64,000 bases of DNA from Ktedonobacteria bacterium brp13 (GCA_015099395.1 AP024096.1:2852001-2916000), one strand, 5' to 3'. Shown: positions 44,515 to 54,143, counted from the stretch's first letter. Notes: generated by a model not told the origin, from the sequence alone. Translations and numbers: made by a program.

Positions 44515-44709
44515 CAACCCACCAAGCCAACTGTTCTTTTCCCCCAGCGGAGATGAGAAACCCTTTTTCCTTGAGCAGACGATACGCTTCATCAAAATGT
44601 TGTCTGAGATGCTCCAGTGGTGTTTTCCCTCTAAAAGAGTAAATAGTTTGATCTTCACCGAGATTCAGATCAAAAAAGCCATTTGCTCCTTCTTCTGCAT
44701 CATCTTCGT
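44515..44709 (-). pseudogene. HNH-endonuclease-like gene, N-terminal part
   Basis: The frame reads DLNLGEDQTIYSFRGKTPLEHLRQHFDEAYRLLKEKG and runs into the composite at 44514. It lacks a standard start codon: the frame is closed by TGA about 20 bases before 44709 and has no ATG, GTG or TTG. It may once have been fused to the preceding 103-aa gene, whose stop at 44713 lies one frame away. Confidence 0.6.
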
Positions 44710-44712
44710 CCT

Positions 44713-45024
44713 TTAAAAATCTTCGCCCTCATATACACGAATTTGTCGAATATCCCCTTTGCTAAGGTCCTCTTGCCACCTTCTTTCTATTTCGACTTCA
44801 CGATCCTCTAGCGGCATTCCGGCGAGGTCTATTTCTTCTTGATCAATCTTTTGCTGATATGCGAAGAGAGAAATATTTCTCAAGCTAAAGCAGTAATCTA
44901 AAAGATAAGCAGCATAGGGGTTTCCATCACAAATAGGAAAATAAAAACGCATGGGTGCGGTGATTTCGTAAAATACGACATCACCATACTTTATCACTGG
45001 GAGTCTGGGTTTTTGCTTTGGCAT
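44713..45024 (-). CDS. Hypothetical 103-aa protein in the outer Tn7-like element
   Basis: I do not recognise this small acidic/basic protein (MPKQKPRLPVIKYGDVVFYE ... DIRQIRVYEGEDF). It is soluble and has no metal motif. GAGGATAGGT precedes the ATG at 45024. An in-frame start at 45066 is possible. It immediately precedes the HNH-like frame on the same strand, overlapping or frameshifted with it, so it may be the N-terminal part of one broken nuclease gene. Confidence 0.6.
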   Translation of the reverse strand: MPKQKPRLPVIKYGDVVFYEITAPMRFYFPICDGNPYAAYLLDYCFSLRNISLFAYQQKIDQEEIDLAGMPLEDREVEIERRWQEDLSKGDIRQIRVYEGEDF

Positions 45025-45149
45025 ACCTATCCTCGTTTTGGTTTGCATTCTTCCTGTGCCGAACATTTCCGGATTCCTGAATAGGGAAATGTTCCGTTAC
45101 TTGGTCGTAGGGGTATCGCCACAGCCAGCATCGTGATACCTCGTTTAGA

Positions 45150-46520
45150 CTACTTTCTTACCCCCGAAATGGGTTCCCATTCCTCTCCGCCTTGTGCCCA
45201 CCGTGGCTCTGTTTGAGGTACACGTGTTTTTCGTTTGTCATGGGTTGGATAGCGAAGGACGCCGTTACGCGGCGTGACTTGGCATTGGCGAAGCGCCTGG
45301 CACTCTGGGCATTCAACTCGCTCAATGCCGCTTTCAAGAAACCGTTGAAGAGGAATCTTCTTCAGCACGCCAGAAAAAGAGCATTTACTGGCTGAGGGAG
45401 CTGGCATTTGATCTCCCACCGGGTCGCGCCCAGCGGCTCGCTCGATTCGGCCTCCCTTGCGTTCCTGAGGGGTGGTGGGATCGAGAGTACCAGTGTTCGC
45501 CTGAGTTGCCTTCCCATCATGCGTCAGCGGATTCAGTAACTGCTGAAGTTCCTGCTCACTTTTCGCCTGCGCTCGCGCCACTCTGTTTTCCCCAGTGCGA
45601 GCCTCCATCTCCAGCCGTGCTCGTTGATCGGGTTGTAAAGCATGCCTGGCGAGCGCTTCAATCGTCAGGATAGTTTCGCCCTCGGCCCAAAGAGCATCAA
45701 CGGTTTCGACAATCCAATCCCCCAAGATCCCCACGCACCCCACACTCCATTCGCCAAACCAACGCCAGTGGGTCAGCAGGGTGGGTACGTCAACTGTGAG
45801 AGGAACACACTCCAGCAGGCTTCTGAGGGCACCGACAAATTCTTCGCATTCTTTTTGCGTATCCAGGTGATAGCGAGAAAAATGCTGATCGCGCATGCGC
45901 CGCACGACTTGACCATTCAAGTGACAACACTCATACAAATCAAAATTGCCCACAAGCACATGAAGGACATTCGTCCTGTTGGTGAGCGCTTTTAGCCAAT
46001 CCAGTTGCGCTGTCGGCTTGCGCCCTGCATCGGCGGCGAGAAGGTGCTGTGCTTCATCAACAAAGACGACCTTCACCTGGAGCAAAGCGAAGGCATATTC
46101 GACGGCATTGCGCATTTCAAGCCATTCTGCCGGATCGCTCCCCTTTTTGCCAGGATTGGTGTAGAGTTGAAGATTTTTCGTTCGGTCCCGGATTGCAGGA
46201 TAGTGTTGCAGTTGTGCGAGGATTTGTTGATAGTAATCTAACCGCGCGGAAGACCCAATATCCTCGGGGGATGCCTGGACGATCACGACCGGAAAGACTG
46301 CTGGATTGGTCGAGGTTTCACGCACAAGACCGGCGACTTGTTCAATGAGTGTTGATTTTCCTACTCCGCTTGCCCCGTACAGATCGATCAGCGTGTAACT
46401 TCTGTGCCCAGAAATGGCCCGCTGAAGAAACTTCTCCTGCTCGATCAGACGTGGGTGCCTTACTTTGCTAGTTTTGAAGTCGTTGAGCGACTCCGTTGAA
46501 CGTGTGTGTGGTGCAAGCAT
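45150..46520 (-). CDS. tnsC: TnsC-like AAA+ ATPase of the outer Tn7-like element
   Basis: TnsC couples target choice to the transposase by ATP-dependent polymerisation on DNA. The 456-aa product has Walker A YGASGVGKSTL (residues 49-56 core) and Walker B VVFVDEAQHLL (152-159). The C-terminal 150 residues are unlike the inner TnsC. They contain a CPECQALRQCQ cysteine cluster and a basic RYPTHDKRKTR stretch, which look like an added DNA-binding module. The start ATG overlaps the tnsB stop by one base (TAATG), so they were translationally coupled before tnsB was split. Confidence 0.85.
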   Translation of the reverse strand: MLAPHTRSTESLNDFKTSKVRHPRLIEQEKFLQRAISGHRSYTLIDLYGASGVGKSTLIEQVAGLVRETSTNPAVFPVVIVQASPEDIGSSARLDYYQQILAQLQHYPAIRDRTKNLQLYTNPGKKGSDPAEWLEMRNAVEYAFALLQVKVVFVDEAQHLLAADAGRKPTAQLDWLKALTNRTNVLHVLVGNFDLYECCHLNGQVVRRMRDQHFSRYHLDTQKECEEFVGALRSLLECVPLTVDVPTLLTHWRWFGEWSVGCVGILGDWIVETVDALWAEGETILTIEALARHALQPDQRARLEMEARTGENRVARAQAKSEQELQQLLNPLTHDGKATQANTGTLDPTTPQERKGGRIERAAGRDPVGDQMPAPSASKCSFSGVLKKIPLQRFLESGIERVECPECQALRQCQVTPRNGVLRYPTHDKRKTRVPQTEPRWAQGGEEWEPISGVRK

Positions 46521-46854
46521 TAATGATAGACCTCATAGTGTGGAATGGTGGAAAAATCCACTTCGATAGAAGAAGGATCGGTCTGGCGCGTCTCCTGGAT
46601 GGGGAGCGATCCTGACAACAGGAGAGCTTCGCGTTGCGGTTGCTCTTCCAGATCGCGCTGCCGTTGCAGGAGCCATGCTTCGTCTTGTTCCAATTCCCGC
46701 AAGAATTCCGCCAGACGTGGACCATTGAGGGTCACTCTTTTGAGCTGGTGTTGGCGTTGGTGTTCGCGCCACTCCTCCAAAATGAGATTCCACTCGTGCT
46801 CAGAACGCCCATGGACCTGGAGAAAGGCTTCAGCGATACATTCGACCCACTGAC
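46520..46854 (-). pseudogene. tnsB: TnsB of the outer Tn7-like element, C-terminal tail
   Basis: The frame reads CQWVECIAEAFLQVHGRSEHEWNLILEEWREHQ, the region after the catalytic core in Tn7-like TnsB (compare the GCSEREL region of the inner TnsAB). It continues to a stop that overlaps the TnsC start. The catalytic part lies at 52822-54143, separated by a recombinase element; an internal start near 46780 is not genuine. Confidence 0.82.
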
Positions 46855-46965
46855 ATACAGTAAACCCCTTTGTAATATATGGTTCTTAGCCATTGTCTTC
46901 AAGCCCTTTTAGCTACATACTTGTAGTCACTACTCAACGAGAGTAGCTGAAAGGAGTTTTGTAGA

Positions 46966-48420
46966 ATGAATTCGTATTGGTTTGCCCCTCGACCAAAGAC
47001 AGTCAAGCATCAGCACCCGTTCCTCGTCTTTGATTGTCAGAACCGCTTGCACCTCCCTTTAACTATCTTTGGGAAAGAAGCCAGTGCGCGTGTCAGTCCC
47101 AAGACCGTCCAGACCTATCTGTACTCCATTATCCCCTTTTTCACGTACCTAGATACCGATGTATGGCAGATACGATCTGGAAACGCCTGGGATGTATCTC
47201 CGTCACAAGTCCGCCGATCTGTGGAAGATTATCTGGTACAGAAACTGCAGTGCCAGGTCCATCCGCACCACCAGGGATGGAAGTATGTTGCCATCACCGC
47301 TGGGACGCGCAGCACCATCCGTGTGTTTCTAGCTTCGCTCAAAATGTTCTACCAGGTGATGCGCCAATGTGGCTCCTACACGTTCTCTAACCCCATGATT
47401 GATGCAATGAGCGTTACAATTGCTGCCGTTGAAACACATCTTGAGCGTCAGAATGAGGCGTCAGATCCACCGCTCATGCCCGACCAAAGCGGTGTGGCCA
47501 AGCCACTTTCAAAACCTGCGCACCGTCTTACAGATAGCTACTACAAGTTAGAACGTGAGGAGTGGGTTCCTCAGATCCTGGATGATCCTGAACTCCCGGC
47601 TCAGATCTTGAAGGGAGGCGAGAAGTTGCCTCTCAAGCACACACGAATGCGCGATGAAGTTGTCACTTGGCTTCTCTTTGAGACAGGTGCTCGAATCTCT
47701 GAGGTAACCGGACTCATGCTTGGTGACTGGGCAGTTCTCGGTACGCATACCAAAGCTCGTGCTTTCAGCAAGGGCAGTTATGGGAGGCGCACGAAAGTAC
47801 TCAGCTTTGCTGACAATACTGTAATTCTCCTCAAACGCTACTTCGATGAGGAGCGCATTCGTTTCGACCCGAATGGCTATGTACTGGAGGACTACTTGCT
47901 TCTTGCCAAACGTGGGCACGCCGATCTTCAGACCGTTCCGTTGTTCCTCACCACCCAAGGTACACAACTCCTACCCAAAGAATATCGGGAGCATTACTGG
48001 AATCCTGCCTGTCAAGCGGCGGAAATCGAAGCTGACGTACACCAGAGCAGGCATTGGCATGTGACATGCGAGGTACGAGATATTTACGAGACAGCCAAAA
48101 GCAAAGCCGAGATCGAACAGCGGTTACGCGGTCTTGTCGAGTACATGAAGTGGCAGAACGAAGAGACATTGGAAGTCTATCAACACTACTTTAATGAGCA
48201 ATTGGATGCCGATACGCGGGATGAATTTCTCAAAAAGACGCATCAAGAAATCCAGCGACATTTGGAAAGACGCAAGAGCGGCAAGCGAGGGAAATACACA
48301 TTGCCAGAGGGGAAGAAACAAAGCGAGGGTGTAGTCGTAGCCTCACACACTATGCTTCAGGGTGACGATGAGCCTGATCTGACGTTTCTCTACAGCCTGG
48401 CAGGGGGAGGTGTAGAATGA
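46966..48420 (+). CDS. Tyrosine recombinase, Tn554 TnpA-like
   Basis: The 484-aa protein has an N-terminal SAM-like DNA-binding domain (SPKTVQTYLYSIIPFFTYLD). A tyrosine recombinase domain follows, with R in LLFETGARISEVTGL, a HWHVTCEVRD box and the Tyr nucleophile region LEVYQHYFNEQ. These enzymes cut and join DNA at short core sites. AAAGGAG lies before the ATG, just after a CTACTC/GAGTAG hairpin (46930-46946). The stop overlaps the next start by four bases (ATGA), so the pair is coupled, as in Tn554. Confidence 0.88.
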   Translation: MNSYWFAPRPKTVKHQHPFLVFDCQNRLHLPLTIFGKEASARVSPKTVQTYLYSIIPFFTYLDTDVWQIRSGNAWDVSPSQVRRSVEDYLVQKLQCQVHPHHQGWKYVAITAGTRSTIRVFLASLKMFYQVMRQCGSYTFSNPMIDAMSVTIAAVETHLERQNEASDPPLMPDQSGVAKPLSKPAHRLTDSYYKLEREEWVPQILDDPELPAQILKGGEKLPLKHTRMRDEVVTWLLFETGARISEVTGLMLGDWAVLGTHTKARAFSKGSYGRRTKVLSFADNTVILLKRYFDEERIRFDPNGYVLEDYLLLAKRGHADLQTVPLFLTTQGTQLLPKEYREHYWNPACQAAEIEADVHQSRHWHVTCEVRDIYETAKSKAEIEQRLRGLVEYMKWQNEETLEVYQHYFNEQLDADTRDEFLKKTHQEIQRHLERRKSGKRGKYTLPEGKKQSEGVVVASHTMLQGDDEPDLTFLYSLAGGGVE

Positions 48421-50642
48421 CAAAGAAAACTGAGCAGTTTGTCAATCACACATGGCAATCTCTTGAGACGCATATTGCCCCTGAGATCCTCTGCGCACCG
48501 AAGACGGGAGGTGATCCACATGGAGAGTGGCCTCCCGTGCATGAGCGTACAGTGAAATATCTGTTCCGTAATGTGGTTGGGAAACCCTGGGCAGATCATC
48601 TTGCACTCATTGCCGCGGTCCTCTCAGCTCGCCGAAGAGATGTATGGACAGTGGAGTACGCTGTGCGTATTCTCAATGCACGCTTTTCTGTCATTTTCCC
48701 TGCATTTGGTCTGCAGACGATGGATGAGTGGAAAGTTGACCACTATCTTCCTCTCTATCTGAAGGAAGAAGTCGTACCTCAGGATAGCAAGAACACACGT
48801 CAGTCGTTTTTGAGAGATTACACGAATGCGACCAAGCTGGTGAGCAACTGGCTTGCCACCTTGCCGAGTGCAGAGCAGCAAATATATCAACACTTTGTGC
48901 TTCCTGTCGTGAATCCTCTCGTGGTAGAAGGGTTGAATAGAAAAAAAGAACTTGAGCAACAACAACGCCAGCATCGCAAAACAGAAACAGAAGCAATTGT
49001 ACCTCATTTTGTTGCTCTGCGAGCCGAATCTCACTTCAGATACAACCAATTACTGCGACTGGATCAGGCATATCAACAGGCATTAGCACAGGTTCTCCCA
49101 GATCGTTCTAATCTTCCTCTGGAATTTAGCTATGATGAAGGTAATCCACCACAGGAACGCCTTCATTTCCGTATCTGGGATCGTCGAAGTTTTGTGCTGC
49201 ATCCTGAACATACGAAACAATACAACAGGAAGAGTGTGGGCGATGCGAAGAGAGGACAGCACCAGTATTCAGATGAACGAAACCATCTTTTTCTTGAGTT
49301 TGTCAATGCGGAACGCCTGGAAGGAGAGGCCCCTCCTGAAGGATTTTGGTTTACCGAATTAGTCGCGCTAGGACTTCTTGGGCTGAAAGCTCGCACAGGA
49401 GCATTGGCAGAAGCTCGACAGGCATGGTTGCATCAGTGGGGATATGGAGAAATCACATCCACAGAACGGATAGCACCATTCGATGCGGGGATTTCCGGCT
49501 TGCTGACCTGGGCAGATGATACAAGTACAGGAAGAAGTAATTGTCGTTTTATGGCAGAAGCGCAGAAACGCGTGAAGGGAATATTTGTTCCTGTAAGCGA
49601 GTTTCTTGCGGCGGCGACCTTTGGACTTCTTGGATTAGATCTGCTGACGACGACGGGCATGCGTATGAACGAGCTCATGCAGCTCAACCTCTCGCCAGAC
49701 TGCATCATTCGACTCGTTGACGCCCCCCCTCCAGGATCCCATGATCAGACTCCACGCATTCGCTACGTGCTGCGTCTCTTGCCGAAAGGGGAGCGAACAT
49801 CGACGCTACACAATTACGGTGTTGGCAAAGAGTCGGTACGATTGATCGAGAAGACGGCACACATGCTATGTGTCCACTACAAGCTCCAGCCCGGCGAACC
49901 ACTGCCCCGCATTTCCTTTTCCTCTGACCATGCAAGACGCCATCGCTTTGGGAAAGCGCCCTACCTTTTTCAGTACAATCACCAGCACTTATCGGACAAG
50001 GCGATCACGGCTTGTATGCGCTTTCTCCTTCATGGAATGATCTTTCATACGAGCCAGGGGACCCAGGTCGTGATCAAGGCGCATCTTTTGCGCCACGCCT
50101 TCGCTACTTTTGCGGTGCAAGTCGAAGGAATGTCCGTTGATTTGGTCGCCAAGTGGCTGCAACAGAAAAATTTGGAGGTCACAAAGTATTACAGCGAGAT
50201 GCCAGAGTATATACAGGTTGAGCAACATGCTTCGTTCCTTGCTCGGCTCGCAACCCAAATTAATATTCGAGAGGCGATCTTACGCTCTCCAGAGGAGATA
50301 GCCAAACAAGCAGAAACGGCAATGAGGCGTGTAGGAATGCTCGTTCCCGTCTGCGGAGGCGATTGTACGCTCGATGCATATTGCCCAAATCAGTTCGACT
50401 GTATCCACTGTCCGGCAAAAGCACCAGATCCTGAGAAGCGCTATCAGGTTGAGGAGAAGATGCGTTGGGCAAAAGAACGCCTCACCTACTACGAGCAAGA
50501 AGGTCTGGTGCTAGAAGCTGAGAAAATGAAACAGCTTCTCTGGGCCAGCGAACTGGAGATCAGGGAGATGGAGCAAATTGTTGCCTATCGAAAGGACGAA
50601 AAGCGTGTCATCCAAATTCAACCACGAACAAAACGAACATGA
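48417..50642 (+). CDS. Tyrosine recombinase, Tn554 TnpB-like
   Basis: The 741-aa protein has the catalytic set R in LLTTTGMRMNELM, HLLRHAFATFAVQ and the Tyr in EVTKYYSEMPEY. A cysteine cluster follows (CGGDCTLDAYCPNQFDCIHC), typical of the longer TnpB type, and a coiled-coil tail (EEKMRWAKERLTYYEQEG). It probably acts with TnpA and TnpC. The start is coupled to the upstream gene; the downstream gene overlaps its end by 38 bases. Confidence 0.88.
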   Translation: MTKKTEQFVNHTWQSLETHIAPEILCAPKTGGDPHGEWPPVHERTVKYLFRNVVGKPWADHLALIAAVLSARRRDVWTVEYAVRILNARFSVIFPAFGLQTMDEWKVDHYLPLYLKEEVVPQDSKNTRQSFLRDYTNATKLVSNWLATLPSAEQQIYQHFVLPVVNPLVVEGLNRKKELEQQQRQHRKTETEAIVPHFVALRAESHFRYNQLLRLDQAYQQALAQVLPDRSNLPLEFSYDEGNPPQERLHFRIWDRRSFVLHPEHTKQYNRKSVGDAKRGQHQYSDERNHLFLEFVNAERLEGEAPPEGFWFTELVALGLLGLKARTGALAEARQAWLHQWGYGEITSTERIAPFDAGISGLLTWADDTSTGRSNCRFMAEAQKRVKGIFVPVSEFLAAATFGLLGLDLLTTTGMRMNELMQLNLSPDCIIRLVDAPPPGSHDQTPRIRYVLRLLPKGERTSTLHNYGVGKESVRLIEKTAHMLCVHYKLQPGEPLPRISFSSDHARRHRFGKAPYLFQYNHQHLSDKAITACMRFLLHGMIFHTSQGTQVVIKAHLLRHAFATFAVQVEGMSVDLVAKWLQQKNLEVTKYYSEMPEYIQVEQHASFLARLATQINIREAILRSPEEIAKQAETAMRRVGMLVPVCGGDCTLDAYCPNQFDCIHCPAKAPDPEKRYQVEEKMRWAKERLTYYEQEGLVLEAEKMKQLLWASELEIREMEQIVAYRKDEKRVIQIQPRTKRT

Positions 50643-51168
50643 ACCATATCCCTGGCTAGAGGAGAAGGTCTACGCGAAGTTGCGCCAGCGCACCATTGAT
50701 CTGGTAAAGCGCAGTGTGGATGCGCTACTCAAGGACAAGCAGCGAGTCTCCTTGTCCACAGTAGCCGCCAAATCCAGGGAGTTCGACGAAAAGGGGATTT
50801 CCGAGAGTGCCATCCTCGACAACCAGGAGGCCAGAGCCTACTACGAGCAACATCGGAGTTGGCTAGGCTCATTGAGAAAGCGAGCGCAATCGCTAGTAGT
50901 GACATCGCCTACTTCGCCGAAGGTAGTAAAACCTGGCCGGGATGAGCAACGGGTGCGCCAGCGCTATCTGCGCATGAGCAAAGAAGCATTAGTCGAGCGT
51001 CTGATCATCGCCGAGCGAGCCCTGACCGAGCAGCGAGAACGTTGGCTGGGTCAGCAAGACGAAGCACTCACCTGGCGACTTCGAGCCGAGGCTGCTGAAG
51101 CACGATTGACACAAGAGCGAGAAGTGTCACCACGAGCAACGCGTACCCGTCCTGCAAACGAGAAATGA
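50605..51168 (+). CDS. TnpC-like accessory protein of the Tn554-type trio
   Basis: The 187-aa product has a basic helical region KRSVDALLKDKQRVSLSTVAAKSREFDEKGIS that resembles the DUF6262/TnpC type. A charged coiled coil follows (LVERLIIAERALTEQRERW). TnpC helps orientation and efficiency of Tn554 insertion. I chose the GTG at 50605 because AAAGGA lies 9 bases upstream; an in-frame TTG at 50578 is less likely. It overlaps tnpB by 38 bases. A hairpin terminator follows. Confidence 0.75.
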   Translation: MSSKFNHEQNEHEPYPWLEEKVYAKLRQRTIDLVKRSVDALLKDKQRVSLSTVAAKSREFDEKGISESAILDNQEARAYYEQHRSWLGSLRKRAQSLVVTSPTSPKVVKPGRDEQRVRQRYLRMSKEALVERLIIAERALTEQRERWLGQQDEALTWRLRAEAAEARLTQEREVSPRATRTRPANEK

Positions 51169-51178
51169 GGATGACTAT

Positions 51179-51217
51179 GCTCAGAGGTTACTCCACCATC
51201 TGGAGTGATCTCTGAGC
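51179..51217 (+). terminator. Terminator of the recombinase trio
   Basis: GCTCAGAG/CTCTGAGC and ACTCCA/TGGAGT form a two-part stem with a 3-base internal loop around a 5-base loop, starting 10 bases after tnpC's stop. It lacks a strong T run. Confidence 0.65.
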
Positions 51218-51387
51218 AGTTTCACGACCTTTTCTGTCCACGATTCCCAACAACAATTAGCCTTCTTGCATGACCATTTCCAACATGATTCTGGGCTTCC
51301 TGACCAGTTTGGGGTGAGCAGGTATCATGAAGAAAATGCGTGTGTTTTTCCAAGATGCTCAGTTATTGCAGTGAGGAGACTCTGTTT

Positions 51388-52662
51388 ATGAACGTGCCGA
51401 AGAGGAATCTGTGGAAAATTGGTATCGCTATTGCAATCGTGCTGCTGCTCCTGATGCTCATGATCTGGATACCCCTCTCGGCTGGTCAGGTAAACGAAAC
51501 AGCACAGTCTGAACGTGTTCCTGCAACGGGAACGGCAACCATTCAGAGAACACCAGCACCAGACCTGACGGTAACGGCATTGGCAAAAGATCAACTCAAG
51601 CAGCAGGATGACAAGCTCCAGAGAGAAAATTCGGGGATCTGGCCTTACTTGAATGCTATCGGTGGTTCCCTTGGCACAATATTCGTTGCCACGGCTGCAC
51701 TCATAGCTGCCGTGCTTGGGTTCAGGCAATGGCGCGGAAACCGACTGGACGAACGGGAGAAGCGCGACGAAGAACGTTTCCAAAGAGTTGTTGAAGGACT
51801 GGGGAGTGCAAGCAAGGCGGCTCAAGCTGGAGCAGCGATCATGCTACGCACGTTCTTGCAACCAGGCTATGAGCAATTTTATCAGCAATCCTTCGATTTG
51901 GCTGTTACCCATCTACGACTCCGACATGTTGATCCAAACACACTTGCACCACTTGATCCAGATGAATATGTGCCACTCGACTCGCTTAGCCAAGCGCTCA
52001 TCACGGTGTTTAAGGAGTCATTCCCGCTTGCGCGTAAGATATTGGGTCAGCGGAAATCTCAGAAGGAGTCATTCCCGCTTGCGTGTAAGATATTGGGTCA
52101 GCGGAAATCTCAGTTCGATACGCAATCTCTTGATGCTTCGCATGTTCGACTAGATAGTGCTTATCTTGATGAGTCTGATCTGAAAGATGTCTGGATGCGA
52201 GTAGCTTCCCTCAGGAGAGCACGCCTCAGAGGGGCCAAACTCAGCGGAGCAAACCTCAGAAGGGCAGATCTCAGCAGGGCATTCCTCGACGGGGCATTCC
52301 TCGACGGGGCAAACCTCAGCAGGGCACATCTTAGTGGGGCACATCTTAGCGGAGCAGATCTCAGCAGGGCAGACCTCAGCAGGGCAGACCTCAGCGGAAC
52401 CCACCCCGAAAATGCTCGATCCCTACAAGATGCTGATTTACGCAGAGCCAAGGGACTGACCGAAGAGCAGCGCGAAGCTTGTAAAGCAAAAGGTGCCATC
52501 ATTGATGAAGCCCCTATGCCCAGTACCCCCCAATTGCCCGTTGTGCCTTCCCCTCCATCGCCAAGCGACGACACGCAAGATCCATCAGCTCAAGCGAGTA
52601 CACTACCGCCTGATAGCAATGAGAACAGCACTGCTTCTTCTCAACAAGACCCGGAGTCGTGA
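51388..52662 (+). CDS. Membrane-anchored pentapeptide-repeat protein (element cargo)
   Basis: The 424-aa protein has one N-terminal membrane helix (IGIAIAIVLLLLMLMIWIPL) and a second hydrophobic segment (LGTIFVATAALIAAVLGF). A conserved cytoplasmic region follows (ERFQRVVEGLGSASKAAQAGAAIMLRTFLQ). About 25 pentapeptide units of the A(D/N)LxR type come next (RGAKLSGANLRRADLSRAF), which fold as a right-handed beta helix, and a Ser/Pro tail. Function is unknown. A 17-residue block (KESFPLA..ILGQRKSQ) occurs twice in tandem. GAGGAG precedes the ATG at 51388. It is the only cargo gene of the recombinase element. Confidence 0.85.
   Translation: MNVPKRNLWKIGIAIAIVLLLLMLMIWIPLSAGQVNETAQSERVPATGTATIQRTPAPDLTVTALAKDQLKQQDDKLQRENSGIWPYLNAIGGSLGTIFVATAALIAAVLGFRQWRGNRLDEREKRDEERFQRVVEGLGSASKAAQAGAAIMLRTFLQPGYEQFYQQSFDLAVTHLRLRHVDPNTLAPLDPDEYVPLDSLSQALITVFKESFPLARKILGQRKSQKESFPLACKILGQRKSQFDTQSLDASHVRLDSAYLDESDLKDVWMRVASLRRARLRGAKLSGANLRRADLSRAFLDGAFLDGANLSRAHLSGAHLSGADLSRADLSRADLSGTHPENARSLQDADLRRAKGLTEEQREACKAKGAIIDEAPMPSTPQLPVVPSPPSPSDDTQDPSAQASTLPPDSNENSTASSQQDPES
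52012..52113. repeat. 51-bp tandem duplication in the pentapeptide-repeat gene
   Basis: The 51 bases at 52012-52062 repeat at 52063-52113 with one base change in the codon giving R or C. The frame is preserved, adding 17 residues before the pentapeptide helix. Confidence 0.95.
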
Positions 52663-52821
52663 CGGAGGCCAAGCAGGAATGGTGGGGAAAATGTGTCGGG
52701 ATTCCATCTTTGGCGGGGGTACTGAAGGTGCTTCTGATTGAGACTGCTACAAACTACCATGTTGTATGGAAGAATGGCTGTTTGTGGGCTTTCACTTTAC
52801 TCCACAGCACTATGGTTAAAA

Positions 52822-54143
52822 CCATCGATGTAGGCATAGGCAAAACCCATATTGTAGGGTTCATATCGAATATGGACGGTTTGACCGAACACCGTGGGCA
52901 AGCGCATACAGTCATGCCAGTATTGCAAGCCATTCACGGTAATGCCTCGACTCTGATGGATTTTTGCGACGCCCAGGCGCGTTGTTGGCCTGGTTTGAAT
53001 GAGAAAAGCTTCTGAATAGGGGATCAGCGTGTGCGCACGCTTGCCTGCGCGGAGTGTCCCCTGGAGAAAGGCTTCACGTGGGCTCTGAAAAAGAGCACGA
53101 TGTTCCATCTGGTCATACACTTCCTGGCAGTATTCTGTCAGACGACGCGCAAACGCATCCAAGGTCCAGACAGCCAGGCGCTTTGGGTCAACCTCGTCAG
53201 TCATCTGCCTGGGAACCTTACTGACCTGGGTATTGCCTCGAAGCTGTTGAAGCAACTCGGTATTCGTCGTTCCAAAAAGCCGTTCAATGACCGAACCAAA
53301 GCGCGGCTGCTGGGCAGGACGATCCAGTTTGGTGACAAAACAACGGGTCAGCAGTGCCTCAAAGTAGACGCTGCCAAATTCTGGGCCACGATCCACCACG
53401 ATTTCCTGGGGGAGCCGTCCATACCGTTTCACGCAGAGCCGGAAAGCCATCATGGTTGAACGGTAGCTCGGCGGGTCAAAGGTGAGGTAGCAGGCAAGAA
53501 TGCGGCGACTGTACGCATCCGTGAGAAAGGTTGCCCAGGGTCTTGCCAGGGGTTTGCCAGTGACCGAGGACACCAGGACAATATCCATTTCCGTGTGATC
53601 CAGATGGGCTCGCTCAAACGGTCGCTCTCCATGCCGAGGAGTGGTTTGATCGAGATAGGCAAGAGCCGGATCAAGTCCATAGGCCGCACGTTTTCCCCGA
53701 CGCATGGCCGTCACACGGGAATCTTCAAATGCTTCCCGTTCGCGGTAAAAAGTGCGTTCCCCGACAGGAGGAATTCCCTGTCGTTCTGCCTCCGCCCGAT
53801 ACATCCGATACACTGATGCAGCGCGTTTTGCTTGAGGAGCTGTGTAATGGGTCGAAAGAAATTCTTTGAGCAACTCTTTTGAGGCATCGGGAACGCGCGG
53901 AGAGCGATTGCCACGTGACGCCGTGTGGTCAAGCAGGCCAAGATACCCACAACCCATGTCAGCCTCAGCCTGACGGTACGCTGCCATCCAGTTCTGAACT
54001 GAGCGCGGGGTGACAGTCAACGCGTCGCCCCGAAAGTAGGCAAGAATTTCTCGCCAGCGCTTGTTTGCGGCTTCCAGACTTTTCGGGGAAGCGCGAGCGA
54101 AGCGTTCGCGGGCAGCGTCTGTCAAGGGTGAAGGAGTTGCCAA
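52822..54143 (-). pseudogene. tnsB: TnsB of the outer Tn7-like element, catalytic part
   Basis: TnsB is the DDE transposase that joins Tn7 ends to the target. This part has the helix-turn-helix region (RSVQNWMAAYRQAEADMGCG) and the rve core with D182 (HLDHTEMDIVL), D251 (VVDRGPEFGS) and E287 (SVIERLFG). After YIDG it runs into the recombinase element and stops (52797), and its tail is at 46520-46854. There is no TnsA-like N-terminus. Upstream codons stay open to about 54265 through a 118-bp inverted-repeat element without an ATG, so the 5' end is also damaged. A TTG at 54143 is the first usable start. Confidence 0.85.

Larger units (their letters stand above)
46854..52822 (+). mobile_element. 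Tn554-like recombinase element inserted in tnsB
   Basis: The recombinase trio and the pentapeptide-repeat gene lie between the two parts of the outer tnsB. The tnsB homology stops at YIDG (about 52822) and resumes at QWVEC (about 46854). I see no target duplication, as expected for tyrosine recombinases; both junctions show ATG(G). Exact ends are uncertain by about 10 bases. Confidence 0.72.

Noticed and set aside
50578..50604. TTG start for the TnpC-like gene
   Set aside because: The GTG at 50605 has a better-placed AAAGGA; the TTG extension is not supported by family similarity.
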